DNA from: JAGDMJ01 sp963809695
GTDB lineage: Bacteria > Bacteroidota > Ignavibacteria > UBA10030 > UBA6906
DNA length: 64,000 nt
Reading direction: 5' to 3'
Assembly (NCBI GenBank): GCA_963809695.1
Contig: CAWEKI010000011.1
Coordinates: 1 to 64,000, forward strand
A program made the position numbers and the translations under genes. Below the pieces are notes generated by a model. It had not been told where the DNA came from, ran no database searches, and saw nothing but the letters and a program-made list of their open reading frames with translations. Within the stretch, counting starts at the first letter, position 1. Every line of letters starts with the position of its first letter. Positions 48,058-57,011 of the stretch are shown in pieces.

Positions 48058-49743
48058 GTGCGGAATCATCTCATATCATTCACGCTCCTGGTGATCATGT
48101 TTCTCTTTCTCGCAGACGGAAGTATCAGCGCCCCTGCCGCTGATTCCTTGATCACTCTCACCTCATCCAACCTGCCCATCATCGTCATCCACACGCACGG
48201 CCAGACTATTCAAGATGAGCCGAAAATCACTGCCGACATGGGGGTCATCGACAACGGGGCGGGGCAACGTAACTCTCCGGGCGATCCCTTCAATGGCTAC
48301 AACGGAAAGATCGGGATTGAAATCAGGGGGTCAAGCTCGCAGAGCTTCCCGAAGAAACAATATGCAGTGGAGACGCGGGACACCCTGGGAAATGAGCTGA
48401 ACGTGCCACTCCTGGGACTTCCGGATGGGAGCGACTGGGTGCTTTATGCCGTCTACAATGACAAGTCCCTCATCCGCGACGCGCTCATGTTCACGATCGC
48501 GCGCGCGCTCGGGCGATACGCAAGCCGGGCACGGTATTGCGAGGTGATCCTGAACGGTGAATACGTTGGGGTCTACCTTCTTCTCGAGAAAATAGGAAGG
48601 GGCAAGAATCGCGTCAACATCAGCAAACTCGGCGCGGCTGATACTCTCGGCGACGCGGTTACCGGAGGCTATATCGTAAAAATCGACAAGACCGAGGGGA
48701 GCTCGACGGCCGGCTGGTACTCGGGATTGCCTCCGTATCCGTGGGCCACTCAACGGATCCACTATCAGTACCATTATCCCAAGGCCGAAAACCTTGTCTG
48801 GGCTCAGCAGAGCTATATAACCCTGCACTTCCGCGACTTTGAAGTGGCGATGTATGGATCCAGTTTTGCCGACTCAGCCACCGGCTATCCCCATTGGCTG
48901 GATGTCGATGCGCTGGTAGACTACATTCTTCTGAATGAACTCGGCAAGAATGTTGACGAGTTTCGGCTCAGTTTTTTCATGTACAAGGACAGGGACAGCA
49001 AGGGAGGGAGACTTATCATGGGTCCGCTGTGGGATAATACTCTCGCGTTCGGGAACTGTGACTATTACGATGCCTCACTGGTCGAAGGATTTCAATGGAC
49101 CTACCTCACGGAGAACACCGCTTTTCTTCACGATGATATGTACCAGATTCCTTTCTGGATGAAGAAACTCCTGAACGATCCCACGATCCGCGGGAAGCTT
49201 CGGCAACGGTGGAACACATTGCGCACGGAAGGGTTCTCCCTCGGGCGGATCACATCGGTCATCGATTCGCTCACGACCCTCCTGGGTGAATCCCATGAGA
49301 GGAATTTCCTACGGTGGTCGATCCTCGGTCAGTATGTCTGGCCCAACTACTTTGTCGGCAAGACGTACGCGGAGGAAATAGACTACCTCAAGAACTGGAT
49401 CGACCTGAGATTACTCTGGCTGGATCAGGCGTTTAGCACGTCATCGGTCGGAGGTTCGCCAGGAGAGGCGGAAATCCCCGAGCGATTCGAGTTGGCGCAG
49501 AATTTTCCGAACCCCTTCAATCCCTCCACGACGATGCGCTATGCATTGCCTCGGCGATCGCATGTGAGACTCACGGTCTTCAACACGATGGGGCAGCAGG
49601 TGACCGAACTGGTCAACGGCGAGATTGAGGCGGGAAACCATGAGATCACATTCAACGCGGCGGGGCTGGCATCGGGAGTTTACTATTACCGACTCCAGGC
49701 AGGCCCCGTGGCGGAAACGAAAATGCTGTTGTTTTTGAGGTAG
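48058..49743 (+). CDS. CotH-kinase-family protein with a T9SS sorting domain
   Basis: 561 aa secreted protein. GTG start with AGGAAGGAAGG upstream and a signal peptide (LISFTLLVIMFLFLADGSIS). The CotH segments are seen as IEIRGSSSQSFPKKQYAVET, GVYLLLEKIGRGKNRVNIS and a later MGPLWDNTLAFGN. The last 85 residues are a type A sorting domain (NFPNPFNPSTTMRY ... ASGVYYYRLQ ... KMLLFLR). CotH proteins are atypical protein kinases, known from spore coats but widespread; here it is expected on the cell surface or outside the cell. Substrate unknown. Confidence 0.9.
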   Translation: MRNHLISFTLLVIMFLFLADGSISAPAADSLITLTSSNLPIIVIHTHGQTIQDEPKITADMGVIDNGAGQRNSPGDPFNGYNGKIGIEIRGSSSQSFPKKQYAVETRDTLGNELNVPLLGLPDGSDWVLYAVYNDKSLIRDALMFTIARALGRYASRARYCEVILNGEYVGVYLLLEKIGRGKNRVNISKLGAADTLGDAVTGGYIVKIDKTEGSSTAGWYSGLPPYPWATQRIHYQYHYPKAENLVWAQQSYITLHFRDFEVAMYGSSFADSATGYPHWLDVDALVDYILLNELGKNVDEFRLSFFMYKDRDSKGGRLIMGPLWDNTLAFGNCDYYDASLVEGFQWTYLTENTAFLHDDMYQIPFWMKKLLNDPTIRGKLRQRWNTLRTEGFSLGRITSVIDSLTTLLGESHERNFLRWSILGQYVWPNYFVGKTYAEEIDYLKNWIDLRLLWLDQAFSTSSVGGSPGEAEIPERFELAQNFPNPFNPSTTMRYALPRRSHVRLTVFNTMGQQVTELVNGEIEAGNHEITFNAAGLASGVYYYRLQAGPVAETKMLLFLR

Positions 49744-49879
49744 ACCTCAGATCAATGTGTCACCAGCAGGCGGGGCGAACTATGGATAATCGATAATTGC
49801 CTCGATGGCGGGGCCTGGTATACATGTCGATTGACTTTGGCGTTCTCCCGACCTATCTTACGCGCTGGAGGTCCCTCAT

Positions 49880-50701
49880 ATGGCAACCACCACTTTTAAC
49901 CTCGCCACCACCTATCCAATAACCCCGGCTCAAGCCGAACAGTACCGCAAAGAGGGCCACATCCTCCTTCGCGGCGTGACATCGCTCGAAGAAATTGACT
50001 ACCTCCGTCCTCTCATTGTGGGCTACACCGATAAGGTCGTAGATACCCACGGCACCAGGGTACAATTGGAGGACTCGAGCACACTCTTTACGCAAGTGAC
50101 AAATCTCTGGCGGAGTAGCGAAGCAATCCGGGAGTTCGTATTCGCAAAGAGGTTTGCCCGGATTGCCGCACAGCTTATGGGAGTGAAAGGGGTCCGCCTT
50201 TACAAGGACCAAGTCCTCCTGAAGGATCCTGGAGGAAGCCGGACACCATGGCACAAAGATCACTTTTATACCCCGTTGGCCACACACAATACCATCAAGA
50301 TGTCCCTGGCCCTGACGGAGGTGTCGCAGGAGATGGGGCCGATAGTTTTTGTGACCGGTTCGCATCACAGCGGGCTGTTTCCAGAGGTCCCATTTTCATT
50401 GAATACTCAGGAGATATTCAGCCGGGTAATCAAAGCCCGCCGAATCCCTACCGTGGCCCACATCATGAGTGCCGGCGACGCCACATTTCATTCGGGCGAT
50501 GTCCTCCACTCCGCACTGGAAAACACAAGCGCACGACGTCGTGAGGTTCTTTCGATTATCTACTATGCTGACAAGACGTTGGTCATGGTACCCACATACG
50601 AACAACGAAAGGTCGAAATGAGAGAGTACTTGCCGGGTCTGGACCCGGGCGAGGTTGCAGCGACCGACTTGAATCCGCTCCTGTATCAATCACCGGAGTG
50701 A
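49880..50701 (+). CDS. Phytanoyl-CoA dioxygenase (PhyH)-family protein
   Basis: 273 aa, Fe(II)/2-oxoglutarate oxygenase fold. Metal ligands are probably His and Asp of PWHKDHFY (near residue 124) and the His of GDVLHSALENTS (near 210), with RRREVL supplying a 2-oxoglutarate-binding arginine. The ATG follows GGAGG. No signal peptide. Members hydroxylate lipids, antibiotics or small molecules; the substrate here is unknown and the neighbours do not help. Confidence 0.88.
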   Translation: MATTTFNLATTYPITPAQAEQYRKEGHILLRGVTSLEEIDYLRPLIVGYTDKVVDTHGTRVQLEDSSTLFTQVTNLWRSSEAIREFVFAKRFARIAAQLMGVKGVRLYKDQVLLKDPGGSRTPWHKDHFYTPLATHNTIKMSLALTEVSQEMGPIVFVTGSHHSGLFPEVPFSLNTQEIFSRVIKARRIPTVAHIMSAGDATFHSGDVLHSALENTSARRREVLSIIYYADKTLVMVPTYEQRKVEMREYLPGLDPGEVAATDLNPLLYQSPE

Positions 50702-51117
50702 AGTATGGTGGCCAGAGGCCACGAGGCAGTGGCGCCATCTGGTGGAAGCAGTTCCGAGAGACCCCCGAAAACCTCGGGATTCTTGAGCATATTTGACTTT
50801 GGCAAATGGGGTAAGTACATTTGCGCCACACACACATGCGTGCTCTGACTCGACGTAGGAGTCAGTGTACCGCCGAGTGTTCCGTCCTCCGTCTTACTTG
50901 ACGACCCACCGAGTCCTACTTCAAATCGACGATCTATCATGGCATTCGCGTTGAAGAGAAACCTCTCACACGCTCAAAGGAGGTAGCCATGTCGCGGACA
51001 ACCGCATTCTGTCTTACCTCTGCAATTGCGCAGCCTGGTCACCAGCCCCTGACATCGACAAGATACTTTCCTACTTTACCATCCATCCCAGGAAACTAGC
51101 TCAGGAAGGAGACTGAT
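50702..51117. other. Intergenic stretch without a supported gene
   Basis: About 415 bases between the PhyH gene and the first NTF2-like gene. A Shine-Dalgarno-like AAAGGAGG before an ATG at 50,988 opens only a short frame. No hairpin stood out. Confidence 0.4.
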
Positions 51118-51543
51118 ATGATTGGAGCACTTATTGCCAGAAAAGCCATTGCGGGCTCTTTTGATGCTTTGAACCGACACGACTTAACGAAGTTCATGTC
51201 GTCCTGGCGGGATGACGGGGTGTTTGTCTACCCTGGTGAAATATCTTCAAGCGGCACCTTCAGGGGGAAAAGCGCTGTCGAAAGCTGGTTTCGGAATTTC
51301 TTTGACCAATTCCCGAGTATCAAGTTCGATCTCAAAAATATCTGTGTCCGGGACATCTTTGCCTTTGGAGGAACCAATGTAGTTGCAGTGCACTGGGACA
51401 TTCAACTCACAAACCGGGGCGGGAGGGTAGGTCAGAACAGTGGAGTGACGGTCGTCAGCATCAATGGCGGCAAGGTGGTCATGGCAAAAGATTATATCTT
51501 CGACCTGGGTGAGAATTTCAAGCTGAATTGGGGTGCGATGTAG
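51118..51543 (+). CDS. SnoaL/NTF2-like protein
   Basis: 141 aa, cytoplasmic. The alpha+beta NTF2 fold pattern is clear: FDALNRHDLTKFMSSWRDDG, GTFRGKSAVESWFRNFFDQF and NVVAVHWDIQLTNRGGR. GGAAGGAG precedes the ATG. Members range from enzymes to ligand-binding proteins. It is the first of three NTF2-like genes in a row on this strand. Confidence 0.8.
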   Translation: MIGALIARKAIAGSFDALNRHDLTKFMSSWRDDGVFVYPGEISSSGTFRGKSAVESWFRNFFDQFPSIKFDLKNICVRDIFAFGGTNVVAVHWDIQLTNRGGRVGQNSGVTVVSINGGKVVMAKDYIFDLGENFKLNWGAM

Positions 51544-51568
51544 TAAATTGACACTTACGGAGGTCAAT

Positions 51569-52024
51569 ATGAAGAAGTTATGCCTTGTCATTGCAGTCCT
51601 CTTGCTGCTTCCTTCTGCGTATCTCGTTGCGCAAGAATGGTCGGCGGCGCAGAAGGAAATCTGGAAGGTTGAGGAAGGGACTGTCGCAGACATAGAGAAG
51701 GGCGACGTCGAGAAACTCATGAGCTACGTTCACCAGGATTATCGTGGGTCTGGTCATGGCAGTCCCCTCCCAATTGACAAACCCATTTTTCGCAAACAGC
51801 TTGAGGAGATGCTAAAGACCTACCCGGCAAGAAGTTTGTTTCTGCAACCAGCCGCCATTCAAGTCTTCGGAAACACTGCGATAGTCCACTACATTGCGAC
51901 GATAACTCTGAAATCAGTGGATGGGAAAGAGGCGACATTACAAACAGCGTACACCGACGTCTTTGTGAAACAAGGTGAAAAGTGGCTCATCGTTGCCGAC
52001 AACGGCTATGAGTTGAAAAGGTGA
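51569..52024 (+). CDS. Exported DUF4440/NTF2-like protein
   Basis: 151 aa with a signal peptide (KKLCLVIAVLLLLPSAYLVA) and one NTF2-like domain (EEGTVADIEKGDVEKLMSYV; FGNTAIVHYIATITLKSVDG; YTDVFVKQGEKWLIVADN). It starts 25 bases after the previous NTF2-like gene, with ACGGAGG upstream, so the pair is co-transcribed. One member is cytoplasmic and the other exported. Confidence 0.8.
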   Translation: MKKLCLVIAVLLLLPSAYLVAQEWSAAQKEIWKVEEGTVADIEKGDVEKLMSYVHQDYRGSGHGSPLPIDKPIFRKQLEEMLKTYPARSLFLQPAAIQVFGNTAIVHYIATITLKSVDGKEATLQTAYTDVFVKQGEKWLIVADNGYELKR

Positions 52025-52365
52025 GAGACGATTGCGTATGGATGTGCAACTGCCAGTATTGCAGCCCGGGCTTCCCTGTGCTGTCCTTCCTACGAGGACA
52101 GATTAACCCGCTTCGATTCTCCAGATGCAGCGGTGCCAGGACGCGGTGCATCTCCTGCGGTATTCAGATTCCCTTGTAAATCCGGTCTGATTCTGTGTGC
52201 CCTTGACTTTGGTTCAGGCGTGATGTTCATTTCCGGCAAACGCACAATGGCTTCCCCAGCCATCGCGTCCGTCCCGGTTGATTGGATGGGGATCCGCCTC
52301 GGCGAGCCTCGAAGTTCATCATTCCTTTGTAGACACAAGCGTTCGACAAAAAAAAGGGGGTCAAC
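52025..52365. other. Intergenic region with a partial dispersed repeat
   Basis: About 340 bases, no gene supported. It contains the reversed end of the dispersed repeat at 52,242-52,277. Confidence 0.5.
52242..52277 (-). repeat. Dispersed repeat, partial copy C (reverse orientation)
   Basis: On the minus strand this reads CCGGGACGGACGCGATGGCT then GGGGAAGCCAT and TGTGC, matching the end of copy A (CCGGGACGGACTTGATGGCT...GAAGCCATCGTGC). The first 100 bases of the repeat are absent. Confidence 0.7.
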
Positions 52366-52851
52366 ATGTCTACCAGGTCGGTCTTCACGCTCATAGCCTG
52401 TGCATGCCTTTCATTCATCGGATGCGCTCCGACACCGTCTGTTGACACTCGCGCTGAGGCGAATGCGATACGCACCCTCGATGCTCAGTGGACCGCTGCA
52501 AGTAAGGCGGGGGATATCGACAAGTTGGTCCTTCTCTATGCGCCGGACGCTGCAGTGATAGCACCAGATGCCAAAATTTATGTTGGGCACCATGCTATTC
52601 GACAATCACTGCAAACTTGGCTTGCCGACACTGTCGAATTCGGAACCTCCTCGGGCACAATAGATGCCATTGAGGTGGCGGCTTCCGGCGACCTTGCATA
52701 CGCCCGCGGTTCTGGCCGCTTCAGTCAAAACACGCCGAAGGGGCTTGTTGATTGCTCGGAAAAATGGGTGGCTGTTTACAGAAAGATTGACGGCAGATGG
52801 AAGATTATTGTAGATATCATCAACAACGACAAGCCAGTAAGGGGCCAATAG
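52366..52851 (+). CDS. DUF4440/SgcJ-like NTF2-fold lipoprotein
   Basis: 161 aa. A lipobox-like LSFIGCAP follows the signal sequence (SVFTLIACACLSFIGC). One NTF2-fold domain follows (IRTLDAQWTAASKAGDIDKL; VLLYAPDAAVIAPDAKIYVG; SEKWVAVYRKIDGRWKIIVD). The GGGGG before the ATG is a weak ribosome site. Third NTF2-like protein of this stretch, but with its own leader. Ligand or reaction unknown. Confidence 0.78.
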   Translation: MSTRSVFTLIACACLSFIGCAPTPSVDTRAEANAIRTLDAQWTAASKAGDIDKLVLLYAPDAAVIAPDAKIYVGHHAIRQSLQTWLADTVEFGTSSGTIDAIEVAASGDLAYARGSGRFSQNTPKGLVDCSEKWVAVYRKIDGRWKIIVDIINNDKPVRGQ

Positions 52852-53020
52852 TGCTCGCTGTCCGGTTATAGTGAAGCCCAGAACTCACTAAGCCCACCTG
52901 GAAATGAGCGTGGGCATTAGTTTCCATATTCTGGAACCTATTCTGATCGCCTTGTGTATTGTATATCAGACGGCCACGAGCAGTACCCATAGCGTAGGCC
53001 CGTTCCAGAACTGGAGGGTT

Positions 53021-54661
53021 ATGCTTCAATCTCTTACTTCAGCCACAGCGTTCAGAATAGTCTTTCTTGCTCTGTCGTTGTCCCTCGGGGTCTCCGTGAC
53101 GCTCAGTCAAATGCACCATCAAACGGATGACTCGCTCGGAACGATTTCATTTCCCGTGAGCTGTACTCCGGCCACACAATCAGAATTTAACCGGGCAATG
53201 ACCCTGTTTCACCATATGACCTACCCCGCGGCCAGAGTGGCGTTCCAGAAGGTCGTGGCAGATGATCCCAAATGCGCCATGGGGTACTGGGGGATTGCCA
53301 TGACACTGTTCCAACCGCTTTGGCCAACCCGCCCGGGAGATGAAGATCTCCATCAAGGATGGGATGCAGTGCAGAAGGCAGAGTCACTACATCCACGCAC
53401 GGAACGCGAGCGCCTGCTGATCATGGCTGCCGAAGCGTTTTTCCGTGAGCCGGACTCATCCGACTATTGGCGGAGAATTCACCGCTGGGCTGCCGGCATG
53501 GAGCAAGCCTACACAGCATTCCCTGAAGACCACGAGGTTGCTGCTCTTTACGCCCTGGCCCTGCTTTCCACTGTTCCACCCGATCAGCTATCCTCACCTA
53601 ATAACGCAAAGGCTGCTGACATCCTCCTTCGCATCCTGAGGGAGAACCCGCATCATCCCGGCGCAATGCACTACTTGATCCACGCAAACGACGCGCCTGG
53701 ACGGGAACGTGAGTCGCTTGCGATTCTCCGGGAATACGAGAAGATCGCTCCGCACAATCCCCACGCCCTACATATGCCGACACATATATATACCCGTCTC
53801 GGCAACTGGCCGGAGGTGATTCGCGGGAATATACGGGCGGCCGAGGCGGCGCTGGATTTCCCCGCGGGGGATCAAGGTCAATTCATATGGGACGAGTTTC
53901 CGCATGCAATCGAATATCTGATCTATGCCTATCTTCAGTCGGGCCAGGATGATTCAGCGGACGCACAGTTGAAACGTCTTCAGGGAACTGCGAACCTCGA
54001 GCCTACATTCAAGACGGCATTCCATTTGGCGTCGACGAGAGCCAGGTACGCTTTGGAGAGAAAGGATTGGGAGAACGCGGCAGCGATCGAACCTCGGGAA
54101 CCTGCAAGTGTCACATGGAATAGATTCCCATGGGCCGAAGCGATCAGTTGGTTTGCCCGTGGCATTGGCTGCATCCATACGGGAATACTCTCCGAGTCGG
54201 AACGATCTCAGGCCCGGCTCGCTGAGCTTGAAGCCGTAGCAGACAAAGCCAGGGAGATTCTCTTCCTGCGGAACATCCGTATCCTCCGCCTTGAAATTAC
54301 CGCATTGCTCGCCGAGAAGAGAGGTTTGCGCGATTCGAGCCTAGCCATGATGAAGCAGGCGGCCGAGCTCGAAGCCTCAACGCCTAAACATCCCGTCACA
54401 CCGGCTCCGACACTTCCGGCCTATGAACTCCTCGGCGATCTTCTCCTGGAACAAGGGAATGCCTCTGAAGCCAGGAAAGCCTACGATCGATCCCTGGACT
54501 TCTATCCTTTGCGGTTCAACTCCTTATGGGGGAGTGCCCGGGCCGCAATGGCGATGAACGATGCGAAGGGAGCCGCAGCACTCTGTCGGCAGCTCCTGAC
54601 CATCGCGGGGAGATCAAATCGAAAGGAGATCCAGGAAGCACGCACCTTTCTGTCGAAGTGA
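53021..54661 (+). CDS. Exported TPR protein
   Basis: 546 aa from the ATG at 53,021 (GGAGG upstream). A signal-like segment (FRIVFLALSLSLGVSVTLS) is followed by TPR-type helices: QSEFNRAMTLFHHMTYPAAR with VVADDPKCAMGYWGIAMTLF, HPGAMHYLIHANDAPGRERE, HALHMPTHIYTRLGNWPEVI, and ALRF-like repeats at the end (EARKAYDRSLDFYPLRFNSL). The pattern fits large tetratricopeptide proteins of unknown role in Bacteroidota and Acidobacteriota. No catalytic domain is seen. Confidence 0.82.
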   Translation: MLQSLTSATAFRIVFLALSLSLGVSVTLSQMHHQTDDSLGTISFPVSCTPATQSEFNRAMTLFHHMTYPAARVAFQKVVADDPKCAMGYWGIAMTLFQPLWPTRPGDEDLHQGWDAVQKAESLHPRTERERLLIMAAEAFFREPDSSDYWRRIHRWAAGMEQAYTAFPEDHEVAALYALALLSTVPPDQLSSPNNAKAADILLRILRENPHHPGAMHYLIHANDAPGRERESLAILREYEKIAPHNPHALHMPTHIYTRLGNWPEVIRGNIRAAEAALDFPAGDQGQFIWDEFPHAIEYLIYAYLQSGQDDSADAQLKRLQGTANLEPTFKTAFHLASTRARYALERKDWENAAAIEPREPASVTWNRFPWAEAISWFARGIGCIHTGILSESERSQARLAELEAVADKAREILFLRNIRILRLEITALLAEKRGLRDSSLAMMKQAAELEASTPKHPVTPAPTLPAYELLGDLLLEQGNASEARKAYDRSLDFYPLRFNSLWGSARAAMAMNDAKGAAALCRQLLTIAGRSNRKEIQEARTFLSK

Positions 54662-54868
54662 TCCAGCGCTCATCACGCATATTTCCCCGCAGAGTTGCGG
54701 ATCGAGCCGAGGTGACGCAGGTAGGTTCACTCCCTTTTCCCCGCCGTGATTTCCGTCTCCGAGAAAACCACAAAACCACTGAGGTCAATACTTCAGTGTC
54801 ACACAGCTCTCCTTGCGGAGACATCCAGCCCAGAACTTGCCATCATCCTGGGCCCATGTAGTCGAATT

Positions 54869-56173
54869 TCACCTGACCAGCAAAAGTCTACGGGTTTGCA
54901 TAAAATCGCTCGCTCCGCTTTTAGAGTCTCGCCCTTTGGCGGAGTCCAATCTGTAGAAGTAGACGCCGCTGGCCAGGTTGGTAGCGTCGAACTTCACTTC
55001 GTGGTAGCCAGCATCGATATCGCCGTTGACCAGCTCAGCCACCCGCTGGCCGAGTATGTCGAAGACGGTGAGCGTGACGTGCGAGCGGTGTCGCAGAGCA
55101 TAGCGGATGCTCGTCGAGGGGTTGAATGGGTTGGGATAGTTTTGAAAGAGTGTGAATCCCATCACCTGGACGTCGTCACGTTCATCTATAGCCGTTACTC
55201 CGCCGTTTGAAGTATAGAGGATGGTTCCAGTATCACCAACCGCGTAGCCTCTCTTTTCATCAAAGAAGCAGATCGACTTCAGACGATGCGTTGTTGGAAC
55301 AGATGGGGCGGACCATGTATCTCCCCCGTCCGTTGAGTTGAATATCAACCCGTGCTCCCCGCAGACATAGACCGTCTTCCCTGATGGAGCGGAGACGCCG
55401 AACAGGGTGCCGCTCCACGAGAACGGCGTGGCAAGTGGCCGCCACACCGTGTCTGACATGGACTTCCGCACAATGGCTGGAGCAGCGCGCAAATCGCCGT
55501 GCACACCCACGAGGAATCCTGGCCCGCCCCCATTGCTGAACTCGCCGCGGAATGCTTCGGATCCAAGTCCTTGAAAAGCCTGAAGAATCGTCTCCGTCCA
55601 CCTGTACAGCGGGAAGATATCGTTTTCGCAGATTGAATATGGTGTCAGAGCGTAGTGTGCAATTCCCATCCCCGAATATCCCCTCCAGCGGAACAGGGAT
55701 CTAATGGGCCACGTACTCACGCGCTCCGACGACCAGGTATTTCCAGTATCATGGGAGAGGTGAACCCAGCCAGAATCATCCCCGACGTAGATAGAGGCCG
55801 GTCCTTCATGAAGAACGCAAAGGCATGTTCTCCCTCCGGGTATCGTGTGCCAGGACCAGTGCTCTCCTCCGTCTGTGGTTATGGCAACGCGCCCGAAATC
55901 TCCTACGACGGTTCCAGACCATCTGTCGGAGAAAGAGGTAGCATTCCATGGATGGAGGAAGAGTTCAGGGAGTGGCAAGATCACCCACATCACACCAGAA
56001 TCGGTGGTTTTGAGGATCGATCCATCGCGACCAACAGCAAATGCCGTGGTTGAATCGGGTGTCGCGATGTCGGCAAGGTCCGCATCCGTGCCACTCTTCT
56101 GCTGGACCCACTGCGCTTGCGCGCAACCACACGCAATAAGGAGACAGGCAAAAAACTTTCGGCTAGTTCTCAT
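54869..56173 (-). CDS. Secreted Ycf48/BNR-like beta-propeller protein with a T9SS sorting domain
   Basis: 434 aa. Signal peptide (FFACLLIACGCAQAQW), then propeller-type repeats of the form GRDGSILKTTDSG, VAITTDGGEHW and GLIFNSTDGGDTW, like Ycf48/photosynthesis-assembly or BNR repeats. The last 90 residues are a type A sorting domain (NYPNPFNPSTSIRYAL ... ASGVYFYRL ... RRLLLVR). Between YFYRL and the LLLVR end is an insertion DSAKGRDSKSGASDF, coded by a palindromic 35-mer (54,912-54,946). Probably a cell-surface protein; the binding partner is unknown. Confidence 0.88.
   Translation of the reverse strand: MRTSRKFFACLLIACGCAQAQWVQQKSGTDADLADIATPDSTTAFAVGRDGSILKTTDSGVMWVILPLPELFLHPWNATSFSDRWSGTVVGDFGRVAITTDGGEHWSWHTIPGGRTCLCVLHEGPASIYVGDDSGWVHLSHDTGNTWSSERVSTWPIRSLFRWRGYSGMGIAHYALTPYSICENDIFPLYRWTETILQAFQGLGSEAFRGEFSNGGGPGFLVGVHGDLRAAPAIVRKSMSDTVWRPLATPFSWSGTLFGVSAPSGKTVYVCGEHGLIFNSTDGGDTWSAPSVPTTHRLKSICFFDEKRGYAVGDTGTILYTSNGGVTAIDERDDVQVMGFTLFQNYPNPFNPSTSIRYALRHRSHVTLTVFDILGQRVAELVNGDIDAGYHEVKFDATNLASGVYFYRLDSAKGRDSKSGASDFMQTRRLLLVR
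54912..54946. repeat. Palindromic 35-mer inside a sorting-domain gene, copy 1
   Basis: On the + strand GCTCCGC ... GGCGGAGTC: arms CTCCGC and GCGGAG around a 21-base centre. The same 35 bases, with one difference, occur at 61,122-61,156 at the same place in another sorting domain. Confidence 0.75.
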
Positions 56174-56360
56174 TCGCTACCTCGGTGCGATGAGCTTCTC
56201 ACCCGTCACACCAGCGAAAAAGAGGCTCTTGCACATGTTCATCACCATCACGCCCCCCGTCTCGAGTCCGGGATTCGAGAAAATTGTTCGTTTCTTTGGT
56301 TAACTGTTACTCCGAATCTCCGAATAATGCAACGCGATGCGTCACAGGAGTTACCCATGT

Positions 56361-56504
56361 ACTAAGCACTACAACACCATCCGTCCTCACAGCGCATTGG
56401 GAATGAAAGCACCAGCACCAGAAGCTTACCACCCTCTTCAGCTGGCCAATGGCTGAAGAGCTAAATCCAACTCTGACATTGGCACAACAACCGGGGGCAG
56501 GTCA
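56361..56504 (+). mobile_element. Remnant of an IS3-family insertion sequence (3' end)
   Basis: The frame 56,361-56,456 encodes the C-terminal tail of an IS3-type transposase (HYNTIRPHSALGMKAPAPEA then TGA). About 45 bases later is the right terminal inverted repeat, which read inward is TGACCTGCCCCCGGTTGTTG, as in many IS3-family elements, ending at 56,504. Everything upstream of the DDE tail is gone. Directly at 56,504 a membrane-protein gene begins to be readable on the other strand. The element is dead. Confidence 0.85.
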
Positions 56505-57011
56505 AAACCACCGGACCGTCTTTTCCAATCCTGGTCCCATGAATACGAAAGCAGCAAAAAGGGTGGACAAACTCATGAAGCTGTATCCAAGGAGGTCAAC
56601 TGAATAGGTAAATGAGTTGAAGACATTGAACAGAAAAGGCCTGACGCTGTCGCTGACATCGCCTCGATAAAGGGCTGGGGCAACAAGAGTCAATTGAACA
56701 AAGTAGTTCATGCAAATAAGAGTGCCATACATAGTCGCGAAAACAAGTCCTGTCTGACTCCAGATTTTTCTATCTGCAGGTGCCTGACGGTGGACGCTTC
56801 CCATCATGAGTACAAATGTGATCCCGAGAAACAAGGAAGGGACAAGGAGGACCACGAGGCCATACCAGGTACTATCATTTTCTGGAGAGCCGCCTGACCC
56901 CATGAGACCGAACCATTCAGCAAGTTGCCCAATGTCGTAGGCAACGCTGAAAACTGATGCGAGAACTGCTGACCAGAAACCGAGGTTATAGACATGTTTT
57001 GAGACTTCCAT
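56502..57011 (-). CDS. Membrane protein truncated by the IS remnant
   Basis: 169 aa with four to five hydrophobic helices (FWSAVLASVFSVAYDIGQLA; WYGLVVLLVPSLFLGITFVL; LVFATMYGTLICMNYFVQLT; LGYSFMSLSTLFAAFVFMGP). I do not recognise a named family. It ends ...GLEKTVRWF and the stop TGA (56,504-56,502) is the first triplet of the IS3 terminal repeat, so the original C-terminus has been replaced. Length and the abrupt end suggest at least one lost helix. It may still be made. Confidence 0.75.
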   Translation of the reverse strand: MEVSKHVYNLGFWSAVLASVFSVAYDIGQLAEWFGLMGSGGSPENDSTWYGLVVLLVPSLFLGITFVLMMGSVHRQAPADRKIWSQTGLVFATMYGTLICMNYFVQLTLVAPALYRGDVSDSVRPFLFNVFNSFTYSVDLLGYSFMSLSTLFAAFVFMGPGLEKTVRWF

